A stretch of DNA of 64,000 nucleotides from Orobanche coerulescens (lineage: Eukaryota; Streptophyta; Magnoliopsida; Lamiales; Orobanchaceae): contig CM065818.1 in the NCBI GenBank assembly GCA_033398695.1, positions 53,538,001 through 53,602,000 on the forward strand, read 5' to 3'. A program made the position numbers and the translations under genes. Shown here piece by piece: positions 9,912 through 18,985 of this stretch. Within the stretch, counting starts at the first letter, position 1, and each line of letters begins with the position of its first letter. The notes below the pieces were generated by a model. The model was not told the origin of the DNA and did not search any database. It worked only from the letters and a program-made list of their open reading frames with translations.

Positions 9912-10857
9912 TCAGGCCTCCGCCTGGCCTTCGCCTTCAGCCGTCGGCTCGACCTGTGGTCCTTCCCCAGTTTTTGGAGCGACCTCCCCGTCCTCCGGAT
10001 CGTCAGGATGAACGATGTTCGCCGGAGTCGGATACCAGCTCAGATCCACGCCAAGCTCCGAGAGATCCAAGATCGGCAAGGAGAAAGCAGGATGGAGAGG
10101 ATGCTCCAGCGCATACGCCTTGAAGTTCTCAGCAAGAGGCCCGACCTCCAAACCTCCCTTCTTAGCTGCTCGGATCGAGTCGGCGAACGCCATATAATAG
10201 GCGAACTCGCTGACAAACTCCAAGCTTTGAAAGGGATCAGCCTTGGTCGCCTCTACCTCTCTCTTCAGCTCCGCCATTGCCTGTTGCGACCCTTGGAGCT
10301 CAGCCTCCCTTGCAGCTACCTTCTCCCTCGACTCCACTAGCTCGCTAGTCAACCGAGCTATTGTCACCTTCTGACGATCGGCCTCCTCCTCAGCAACCTT
10401 CTGCGCCCGGACGGCATTATTCATCATGTCCCAAAATCGATCAACCGCCAAACGAGACAACTCGGTTTCCTTCCTCGCCTGCTCAAGCTCTTGGCTCGCC
10501 CGCGTGGCTGCCTCCAAAGAGTCCTTCTCCATTGCCACGATCTTATCGGCGAACTCGGCATTCTCTTTCCGAGCCGCCTCGAGATCCGCTTGCAGGCGAA
10601 TAGTGGAAGGTCGCCCCTCAAACTCCTGCGCAGCCTGGACATCCATGGTCGCCGTCTGGAGAGAAAGGGCGAGAACAGCCTGCATCGTACTCCCCGATTG
10701 CTGACGAGCGATCGCATCTAGGTCGGTCGTCCAGGCCTTCGGTAGAGCAGAAGCGGCCTTGCTGACGTATTGCGGGATGTCACAGGACTGGCGAGGAGAT
10801 CGGCTGGCTAAGAAATCCAACACCATCGACGGGCAAGACGGATCTATGCGACGGATC
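9912..10857 (-). CDS. Last exon of the T antisense gene: coiled-coil protein
   Basis: This is the largest open part of the antisense gene, about 304 codons from ATG 10826 with an open extension back to the splice acceptor at 10858. Residues about 85-200 are Lys/Glu/Ala-rich with heptad-like spacing, a likely long coiled coil. The C-terminal third has a conserved-looking segment (EFAYYMAFADSIRAAKKGG, then LGVDLSWYP) and an acidic Gly/Glu/Pro-rich tail. No signal peptide or membrane segment is apparent. Codon usage is GC-rich like the rest of T. It could be mistaken for a host gene, but it lies within the T element and joins upstream exons in frame. Confidence 0.65.
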
Positions 10858-10927
10858 CTACATCAATACAACAAAGTTAACACAACTCCTACGCAAATGC
10901 AAGTTTCAACCCAAAAATGCGATCTAC

Positions 10928-11283
10928 CTCTCAGTCCTCTCGGGGTCGCGACCGAAATACGGTTTCCCTCGAGGAGTCTCAGCGTCAGCAATCGCCATCT
11001 CTCGCATAAAAGCCGCAGAGGGCGTCTCATTCTCCGGAGCGAGAACGGTGATCGGAGGCGCGGCGATCGGCACTTCATTGACAGGGGTAGGAACCGGAGT
11101 TTCTTCCGGCCTCGGCCTTTTACGATTCGTTCGAAGCCCCTCCCTCGGAACTCCCTCCTCAGCCACGATCGGCTCCACGCGAGGCTCCGCCTCCGGAACA
11201 ATTGGCAGCGCAACAGGTGGGGCCCGAGAGGACCTCTTGTGGCGGAGTCGGCCTAGAACTCCAGGATTCGACATGGCGATCTC
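10928..11283 (-). CDS. T antisense gene, third exon
   Basis: This open segment begins near the splice-acceptor-like CCCCCGCAG (AG at 11285-11284) and ends at GAGAG/GTAGATC, where the TAG stop overlaps the donor. It encodes a basic, Pro/Glu-rich, probably disordered stretch (MSNPGVLGRLRHKRSSR near the start). Removing 10927-10858 joins it in frame to the coiled-coil exon. Its start could instead be the internal ATG at about 11274, because joining it to the previous exon shifts the frame by one. Confidence 0.5.
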
Positions 11284-11405
11284 CTGCGGGGGATCCAAAA
11301 AGCAAGGAAAGCGAACCTCTACAGTTAAGACAATCGATCAACAGTTAGATATTCTCCTCAAGTAAGGCGATCGCCTAAAAAAGTGAAGGTCGCAGAAACT
11401 CATAC

Positions 11406-11570
11406 CTGGTACCGAGAGATGTCTCGGGAAGTGGAATAGCCGAGCCGACAACCAACGGCTCTCCTTATTGATCCGGCTAGCCTCAAGATCGTCGTCCGAC
11501 AAGCTCCGTATCCGCTCCCAGACAACCAGGAAGTCAAAGGGCAGCTCCTCGACCGCCGGAATGTGAAAAC
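11406..11570 (-). CDS. T antisense gene, second exon
   Basis: A 165-bp segment lies between TTTTGCAG (acceptor, AG at 11572-11571) and CCAG/GTATGAG (donor at 11405). It encodes FHIPAVEELPFDFLVVWERI and then an Arg/Leu/Ser-rich part ending HLSVP. The first splice joins G/GT into one Gly codon and continues the exon-1 frame (EFRDRHP before the junction). The flanking introns are 69 and 122 nt, short but acceptable for plants. Confidence 0.5.
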
Positions 11571-13053
11571 CTGCAAAACCGAAATCAAATTAGATCAGTT
11601 CAAAACGCATCCGAACGAAGGGAGAGTCTAAACCCTTACCGGGATGCCTATCCCGAAACTCAGTAGGGATATCGAGCTCGCCCAAAGGATTATCGCTCGC
11701 AGAAGCCCTCTACGCGCCGGCGACCCAAAACCACTTCGTCGGATCGCCCCGCGCCTTATTCGGGACTCCGAGGATTACCCGACCAGATCGGTCCTGAATA
11801 TGGTAACCTCCGACCGACCCTTTCTGAGCCGTCAGCTTGAACAAATGGTTCATCTCCGACGGCGATGGGAGGCGGTACAGACGGTGACCGCCGAAAAGAG
11901 TGAGAGTGCAGATAATTTGGAGCCAAGCGTTCGGAGTCAGCTGAAGTGGCGCCACGTTCCAAGCGGCCGGCAGTGGGAGACGACAAAGATAGAGGGAAGC
12001 GCAGCCCGGCCTCCATAATCGCCTCATTCACGGCGACCATACCCACCGGAGGCTGATCGGCTCGCTCATTCTCCGCCGGCGCGAATATATCCACATCTGA
12101 AGGAACATGGAACCTCGTCCTCCAGACGGCCAGATCTTTCCTGGTCGCCGAACTCCGGATTTGGCCAAGCGACCACAAAGATCGCTGCGCGACCAGTCGC
12201 GACCGTTTGGGAAGCTGATAAGGGTAGGCGACCGAGTATCCCCGGAAATCGAACCTCGGAGACGGACCGGCCAACTTCTCCATAATCTCAGCGAAAGCCT
12301 TATAGGCCTGGCCGAAAGCGCTATGCTGCTCCCAGTAGTCCCTAATCGCCAGATCTCTCTCTATCTGCGATCGTCTATCTTCAGCAGCCGCTTCCTTAGC
12401 GATGTCGGCTTCATTAAATAAAGCCTCGATTTCAAAGGGTCAATTAGGACGAATAGCCTCGGCCGTCTCAGTGGAAGTCGGAAGAAGGTCCTCCCGGACA
12501 ATCGATGTCCGTGGCCAGGTACCCACTCCATGTGATGATGACGTTCCAGCCATTCTCAAAGAAAGAAAGGAGAAAAGGATTTTTTCTTACCCAAAGATGA
12601 AATCGAACGACGATCGGCACTAAGATCTTCAGAAAAATCTTCAGCAAGTCCTTCTTTCTCCAGTAAGTGCGCGTGAAAATGAAGACTGCAACACTACCCC
12701 CTCTTATAGGAGATGGCAGGGACTCGTTTGCAATAAGGGAAAATCTCAGGGGTCGGATCTCAAACGTCGCATTTATTGACTCCCTCGAGACCCGCGCACG
12801 CGTCTTTTCAAGGACGCGTCAGTCGAGGAGTCATTAATGACCGTTGATATTCTCCAACAGAAGCCCGACACATGCGCGGAGACTTTTCCACGCCCATTGC
12901 CATTTCCCGCGCAGTTTAGCGACCAACCAGGTCGTCCAAACCCTGAATCTATCAGCTCTAAGACGATCGCCAGTTCAGTTAAACGCAGAGTCGCTCATCA
13001 AAAGTTCAGTGATCGCCAAGAGAACCACCTCACCCCACGTTTCCAACGTAGGA

Positions 13054-13070
13054 GCGAGCTGGGGGGCAAT
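13054..13070 (+). other. T polypurine tract
   Basis: GAGCGAGCTGGGGGGCAAT directly precedes the 3' LTR start at 13071. A G-run just before the LTR is the usual primer site for plus-strand DNA synthesis. Confidence 0.7.
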
Positions 13071-14181
13071 TGTTGTGTCAAGATTTATCCATCCCGATAG
13101 GCGATCGACTATAAGGCCGAGCGACCAAGTCAACACCAGTCAAACTATGGCTAGCTCGCCTAATTGAAGATATCAGACCACCATCAGGTACCTAGCGATC
13201 GACTCCCAAGGCGATCGCCCATTGGCATCTGGCGATCGACTCTAGTGCACAGCTAAGGACGGTCGACCTACTCCCCGAGCAGAGATGATCGCCCGTCAAA
13301 GTCATCGAAGACTGGATCTCAGAATAGCACCCACGTGCAGATCCAGATAAGGCACCGCGGCACATGGGTCGTTGACCACAGCCTGTCAGCATCTCTCCAC
13401 CAACCGATAAGCGCGCCGAAAGTTACAGAGTGGGACCGCCCGTGACAGCAACTCAGACGTGTGCAGGCTTCTCATTGGACCGCGCGACTGACTGCCAGCA
13501 ACTCCTGCACACTTTAAGGAGACAAGCCCATGTGACATAAAGACGATCGCCCGATTATTATAATACAGAAAAGGCGATCGCCCGGCATATCCAAGTCCTA
13601 TAAATAGAGAACCTCCTCCTACTGGAAAAAGGTTCCGAATTCATTCACCTACATTCCGAATTCATTCACGGAAATACAGAAGAACATACATATCATCAAG
13701 CTCTCAGATTTCTCGCCGGAATCCATCTTAGGACTTCTCTCTCAGAATCTCTCATCCTGAAGACGATCGGCAGAGGCACGAAGTCCCCACAACACAGATT
13801 CCAGGAGATTCATAAGCCCAGGAGCTCAGGCATCCAGCCAATACTCGTCGTGAGAGACAGTCGATCTCTCACCGCCGCGACTGTTCACCTCCTTTGTTAC
13901 AAGAACTCACAGAGCATCACATCTGGTTCTTCCGGCAATCTACACGCTCACTAGCTAAGATAACAAGAATCTTTACACTCATTGTAATTGTATTCTTACA
14001 TTAGTACTTGTATCCCCGAATATTAGTATTAATAATATCTCGCGAGAGCATTCAAGCCCGAGACTAACAACCCCGACAAATCTTGTGTTATTTATCTTTC
14101 TCACGGAAGTGTTCTCGCATTTGTTTGCTATCCATCCATTCCAGCAATATCTATCTCCGGATAATATTTTGGGTAGCAACA
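13071..14181 (+). mobile_element. T 3' LTR
   Basis: This 1111-bp copy of the 5' LTR has the same ends (TGTTGTGTCAAG...GGTAGCAACA), the GGCGATCGCC-type array from 13100 and TATAAATAG at 13599. It is followed by the GGTAG target duplication. Confidence 0.92.
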
Positions 14182-14186
14182 GGTAG

Positions 14187-14753
14187 TTCTCTGCATTGGC
14201 TCGCTAGGATGCGTTAAAGGGCCCAAACAACAGTATTGATCCCAAAAATGGTTCCAACGACGAGTTTTTCCCCCAAGGCGGAAACAATGCTAAATCGACA
14301 CCGAACAAAACGTATTAACGAAGAGTTCACAACGTCAATCACGATGCTAAAAGAAAACACGATTTTGACCACCCGAAGGCTCGGAATTCAACAACGGAAG
14401 TAATTGCCCCAAACTTTTGGGAAATTACAAAATAGCCCCAATACGTCCGAAATACACGATACACGACCGAAACACCAAGCAAAAGCTCACAACATGTATA
14501 AGAACATAAAATGGATTTACGGGAACCCCAAAAGGGCAGTTCCGGACAATGATTACGAGAATCGAACCAAATAGCGAAGAAAATAATATTAAACGCGGAA
14601 TTGAGTAAAACAAGTCCGAAACAAGCTCGGATGACAAAAAGTCCAGTATTCAATATTATCAAAATATCAATACGGTTACAAGCGAGTCACTAAAAAAACA
14701 AAAAATACACCAAACTGGAAAATACCGGAAAAAAGAAAAATGCGGATATTACA
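14187..14753 (-). mobile_element. H 3' LTR, proximal part (U3 start)
   Basis: After the T target duplication the H LTR resumes (TCTCTGCATTGGCTCG, matching 28290) and ends at 14753 with minus-strand TGTAATATCCGCA. It contains the block AATTTCCCAAAAGTTTGGGG (minus strand), also found in the right H LTR and in L. With the distal part the left LTR totals about 2.24 kb. Confidence 0.9.
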
Positions 14754-14770
14754 TTCTCCCCCTCTAAAAA
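14754..14770 (-). other. H polypurine tract
   Basis: On the minus strand TTTTTAGAGGGGGAGAA immediately precedes the LTR start TGTAATATCC. The upstream context GTTTCGGGACAAAACTT is nearly the same as that before the L 3' LTR. Confidence 0.8.
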
Positions 14771-14829
14771 TAAGTTTTGTCCCGAAACTTACGAAACAAA
14801 CAACTCGGTCCTAGCACACATGCTATCCT

Positions 14830-16158
14830 AGGTTTCTCAAGTTGCCTCCTCGACACCATGTCTCGACCTCTTCACCTTGACCAATGGAATGGTCTTATGC
14901 CTCAGCCGCTTCTCACGGTGCTCCAAGATCTTCAAGGGACGCTCCTCGAAGGTAATATCCTCAGCGTATCGATTTCACCATAGTCTATGGCATGACTAGG
15001 ATCCTGAATATATTTTCTCAGCTGGGAAACATGGAAAACGATATGGACGTAACCCAATGCCGGAGGCAATGCCAAACGATACACCAACTCACCGACCTTC
15101 TCTAGAATCTCAAAGGGCCCAATAAATCTTGGACTCAACTTTCCCTTCTTCTCGAAGCGGAAAACTCCCCTAGTCGGCGACACCTTTAGCAAAACGTGGT
15201 CTGCCACCTCGAATTCCAAAGGTCGACGACGAACATCGACATAGGATTTCTGCCGACTCTGAGCTGTTAACATCCTCTCCCGAATCAATTCCACCTTCCT
15301 CCTCGTTTCCAAAGCGATATCCGGTTCGGTCCTGACCAAATCAAATGCCTCGTTCCAACAAATTAGCGATCGACATCGCTGCCCATAAAGCGCCTCATAC
15401 GGTGCCATCTTGATCGACGTGTGCCAACTATTGTTGTACATGAACTCAATCAATGGCAAATGCTCCTCCCAATCACTGCACCAATCGAGAGCACAAGCAC
15501 GCAACATATCCTCAAATGTCTGGATAGTGCACTCTGACTGCCCATCCGTCTGAGGATGAAAAGAAGTACTCAGACCCAAACGAGTACCCAATGCCCTACG
15601 TACCGCCTGCCAAAAATGTGATACAAAACGGCCATCACGATCCGAAATAATAGACTTCAGAGTACCGTGAAGCCTCACAATCTGCGCAATAAATACACAT
15701 GCCAACTTTTTTGGACCCCAAGTATCCTTGATGCCCTGAAAGTGTGCTGACTTGGTCAGTCGATCCACAATCACCCACACCATATTCATACCAGACTTCG
15801 ACCTCGGCAATCTCATGACAAAGCCCATCGAAATATCTTCCCATTTCCATTCTGGAATGGGAAGCGACTGCAACAACCCGGCTAGTCGCTGATGCTCGAT
15901 TTTGACCTTCTGAAAATTCAAACATCCCGCTACAAATTGTGCGACCTCCTCCTTCATATCGTTCCACTAAAAGTTCCTCCTTAGGTCCTTGTACATCTTA
16001 CTCGAACCAGGATGAACTGAATAAGGCATAGCATGGGCCTCACACAAAATACTCTGCCTCAATTCCAAGTCGTTTGGTACACAAAGCCGATCTGGATTCT
16101 CAATACACCATCCTCGTGAATCACAAATCCAGGAGACTTCCCCATAAGAACATTCCCT
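14830..16158 (-). pseudogene. H integrase with chromodomain remnant
   Basis: Integrase would insert element DNA into the genome. On the minus strand the zinc-binding region begins near 16040 (HAMPYSVHPGSSKMYKDL) and has a TAG stop near 15969. The usual CxxC is altered to GCLNFQ. The catalytic core follows in an open frame from 15957: SMGFVMRLPRS has Gly where the first catalytic Asp is expected, while SDRDGRF and FHPQTDGQSE carry the second Asp and the Glu. The C-terminal part has RFIGPFEILEKVG and YRLALPPAL. After a frameshift near 14940, ILEHREKRLRHKTIPLVKV is a Tekay/Del-type chromodomain remnant. The gene is cut off from the rest of pol by element L at 16159. It cannot be active. Confidence 0.88.
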
Positions 16159-16691
16159 TGTAATATCCGCAATTTCGAATTTCGGTAATTTTCTTTTTTT
16201 CGGCGGAAGTCCATTTTGACGACTCGCTCATGACCGTTTCGTCATTTCGAGAATGATTAATTCTGCACTTTTTGTCATCCGAGTTCGTTTCGGTGTTGTT
16301 TTGTTGAGTTCCGTGTCTTTTGGCGACTATTCCGCACTTGAGCTCGATTCTTGCGAATCTCGTTCGAAACTGTTGTTTCGAGTTTCTTATAAGTTCATTT
16401 AATGTTATTATTCATGTTGCGAGCTTTGGTTCGGTGTTTCGATTGTGTATCGTGATTTCCAGGCATTTTGGGCCATTTTTGTAATTTCCCAAAGTTTGGG
16501 GTAATTACTTCCGTTGTCGAATTCCGACACTTCGGGTGGTCGGAATCGTGTGTTCTCTTAGTGCTTGGATTCGTCTTTGCGAGTACTTCGTAACCGTATC
16601 TTCGGTTTTTACTCAGGTTCGGGTTTCGGGGTCGTCAAGGGCCGTCAGTGGCCACGGCCAGTCACGGACGGGCGAGGGCCTCGCTGGCGAG

Positions 16692-16960
16692 TTACGGCCG
16701 TAAGGTGCGATTCTGGCCGTAATGTGTGCGATTCGGCCGTAAGTGTGATCGGGTACAGCCGTCTGGCCGGGCATCTTAGGACGAAGGCGATTCTGGCCGT
16801 AATGTGTGCCAGTTACGGCCGTAAGTGCCCGACAGTTGCTGGACTAATTTTTGATGAATGCCGGTTACGGACGTAAGGCCTTCCGAGTACGGCCGTAAGG
16901 GCCGAGTTACGGCCGTAAGGCACTTCCGGTTACGGCCGTAACCCTGCCGGCTATATATAG
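16692..16960 (+). promoter_or_regulatory. TTACGGCCGTAA array and TATA box, L 5' LTR
   Basis: Exact TTACGGCCGTAA sites lie at 16692, 16813, 16907 and 16930. One-arm variants lie at 16711 and 16791 (TTCTGGCCGTAA), 16731 (ATTCGGCCGTAA), 16865 (TTACGGACGTAA) and 16887 (GTACGGCCGTAA). The last site ends 10 bp before the TATA box CTATATATAG (16951-16960), which is followed by GCCTGGGCTCGGCC and a TTCATTTCTTACGCG start-region block. Most degenerate sites keep the right arm (GGCCGTAA) intact. Confidence 0.75.
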
Positions 16961-17131
16961 CCTGGGCTCGGCCAGACTTCATTTCTTACGCGTTTTTCTT
17001 CCTTTTTCGGCGGCTGGCGATGGGAGGCTCAGGAAATCGAGTTCTTGGCCGATTCTAATCATTTCCAAGGCATTTTGGAAGATCCTTGTTGATTATATCA
17101 ACATCTAATCCGTGTGTTTCGTCGAATCAAG

Positions 17132-17599
17132 GTATATTTCTTGATTTTCCTTCAAGTTGACTTTTCGGAGAATTTGTTCTTGATTTCGATTCTAGTCCGA
17201 TTTTGATACATCGGTTGGTGTAGTATGATGTTATTAATCGTTTTATATGGGTTGTATATCCATATATCGAGTTTGTTCAACTCGATTAGTGATTCGAGTG
17301 TTCTTGGGAGTTATCGAACATTGAGTGTTTGATTAAATGTCCCAATGAGTTTCCCTTCGATAGTTGTTGGGATTTCCGTTGTTTTGGCCTTGATTCTCGT
17401 CGTAACCATGTGTTATTGTTCCTTCCGGAGGTTTATAGGTGTTCGAGGATTCCGATGTTGAATCTCGTTGGTGATTGATGATTCGTGTGGTGTTATTCTC
17501 GTAATACTCGTGGTGCTATCGCGTTCTTGATATTGTTCGGAAGTTCGGGGCTATTCGACCGCGTCCTATCCGTCGTCTCGTTGCGATCGTGATTTCGAG
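17132..17599 (+). other. Candidate leader intron in L LTR
   Basis: AATCAAG/GTATATTTC (donor at 17132) and GATTTCGAG/GCAAGTACC (acceptor AG at 17598-17599) bracket a T-rich 468-nt segment. The 3' LTR has the same pair. The landmarks recur in the 2728 LTR and, less exactly, in H. Splicing of the leader is inferred only. Confidence 0.35.
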
Positions 17600-17949
17600 G
17601 CAAGTACCTTGTCCATACTTTTCTTGTTTTGTGGATATGATGATTGGTGATCGTCTTGGTGTGTTTGTTTGTTTGTTTGAAATGAGTTTTCAAAAGATTT
17701 GGTTAGCCTTGTTAAAGGCCCTCTTTCAAAACCGCGTGTGTTTTGTGATTGGTGTGTTTCATGAACGAGTATGTGACTCCTTTGGATATGTTTGGTGTTG
17801 ATGATGCACTTGGTGTTGCGTGTGGATGTATATTGTTTCATTTCGGTGCATTGTGGTTTGACGTGGTGTTTTGCTAAGTGTTTGATGTCTCTGGGTGAAT
17901 TGTTTGGATATTCTTGGTGTGATATGTTATTTGTGCATGATTGATTCGC

Positions 17950-18205
17950 TAGCCAGCTCGGGTGGGTCCGACGGGATAACGGAGTGGGATTCGTGGCTTC
18001 GTCCGGTCTGGCGGCGTGTGGTGCTTGAGTATTTGGTAGGCTCGGGTGGGTCCGACGGGATCACGGAGTGGGATTTGTGGCTTCGACCGGTCTGGCGATG
18101 TGAGTCTTGTGTTTTGTGAATGTGTTTGCTCACCTCGGGAGGGTTCGACGGGACCACGGAGGTAATTCCAATGGCTTCGACTGGGTTCACGAGTGAAACT
18201 TCACC
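17950..18205 (+). repeat. Three GGGTGGGTCCGACGGGA modules, L 5' LTR
   Basis: Units begin at about 17958 and 18042 with CTCGGGTGGGTCCGACGGGA and at about 18136 with CTCGGGAGGGTTCGACGGGA. Each continues with a CACGGAG word and TGGCTTCG. The period is about 84-94 bp. The 3' LTR has the same three with small insertions (23528-23790). Confidence 0.8.
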
Positions 18206-18966
18206 GATTGGTATTGATTTTATGTCCGTCGAGGACACGTGATGTTGGGCTCAGGCCTGTGAATTGTTATGCATTTTCTATTTGCGAAAACAAAACCTTT
18301 GGGCTGTGACCCCTGTTGAATTTTGGAAAGAGAAGGATTCGGAAATCCTAAATTATTTTCTATTAAAACTCTCGATGGCATTTTAAACTGTTTTATAAAT
18401 TGTTTTCCCTTGATTTGTGATCTTTCGGTTTTGGAATGTTTTACCAAACTCATGCCTCGGGAAGTGCTTTTTGTTACGTTTGGAACTTTGAGGATTCCTG
18501 ATTATTATTGTTCTTGGAACTTGTATTGTATGGCTCGTATTTTTGCACTTGTACTTGCACTAGCAAAACAGTGGATTTTTGCTAACCCCCGAGTATTCGG
18601 GGGGTGGATGTCTATTTTTGCATTCAGGTTTTGGAGCATAGCACAGGGTCGGCACGAAAGATGATGAAAGATGAATGATACTAATCACACGAGGATCCGT
18701 TGATGTCGTATTGGTCTAGTTGTATCTTCTTTTCATTGAGATCTTTTCCCCGTTGTACGGGAGTTTATTGTATTCTGACCCCTGCGTGGGTATGTGTTTG
18801 GAATTGAGTTGTATGTTATTATTGAAAGACCAAGTCGGTCTACCGAGTCATTTTAGCCTTAAAGGCGATGTTTAGATGTTTTATTTTAGTTATCAGCCTG
18901 GTAGATCCTCGAGGAGAGGGTCTACGGCGTGTAATATCCCTGAGTGGATTGGGGGTGTTACATAAA

Positions 18967-18985
18967 TGGTATCAGAGCTTAGGTT
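18967..18985 (+). other. L primer-binding site
   Basis: TGGTATCAGAGCTTAGGTT starts 4 bp after the 5' LTR. It matches the common plant initiator tRNA-Met site and establishes the plus-strand orientation. Confidence 0.9.

Larger units (their letters stand above)
9912..12553 (-). pseudogene. T antisense gene, multi-exon (Transposase_28-like)
   Basis: The gene lies antisense between gag and the 3' LTR. From the minus-strand ATG at 12553 exon 1 runs to about 11640 and contains EAIMEAGLRFPL and, after a frameshift near 11960, QLTPNAWLQIICTL. These resemble the plant family labelled putative gypsy-type transposon (PF04195), known from antisense frames of Tat elements. Candidate introns are 11639-11571, 11405-11284 and 10927-10858, all GT-AG. 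The first and third keep the reading frame when removed; the second does not with the acceptor I chose. An in-frame TGA near 12443 and the frameshift make this copy defective. Its role is unknown; regulation of the element or RNA binding are guesses. Confidence 0.7.
5914..14181 (+). mobile_element. Element T: Tat-like non-autonomous gypsy element
   Basis: Two 1.11-kb LTRs (5914-7023 and 13071-14181) start TGTTGTGTCAAG and end GGTAGCAACA, and are flanked by a perfect 5-bp duplication GGTAG (5909-5913 and 14182-14186). The uninterrupted target is preserved in the right H LTR near 28285. Inside are a gag of the Tat type on the plus strand and a spliced antisense gene on the minus strand, an arrangement known from Tat-lineage elements. 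No protease, RT or integrase is recognisable, so it must have moved with enzymes from elsewhere. The LTRs look very similar, so insertion is relatively recent compared with H. Confidence 0.92.
16159..18962 (+). mobile_element. L 5' LTR
   Basis: The order of landmarks is U3 start, a conserved block with a hairpin (16480-16550), palindrome array (16692-16941), TATA box at 16952, splice-donor-like ATCAAG/GTATATT at 17131, acceptor-like TTTCGAG/GCAAGT at 17599, three GGGTGGGTCCGACGGGA/GGGAGGGTTCGACGGGA modules (17960-18200), and the end GGGGGTGTTACA at 18962. Confidence 0.92.

Noticed and set aside
9912..10826. 304-codon coiled-coil frame as a host gene
   Set aside because: It lies between the T LTRs, antisense to gag, and joins further exons in frame, the known Tat arrangement, so it belongs to the element.
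17493..17841. Minus-strand frames rich in Thr/Lys/His in both L LTRs
   Set aside because: They are duplicated only because the LTR is duplicated, show no domain, and overlap the candidate leader intron.
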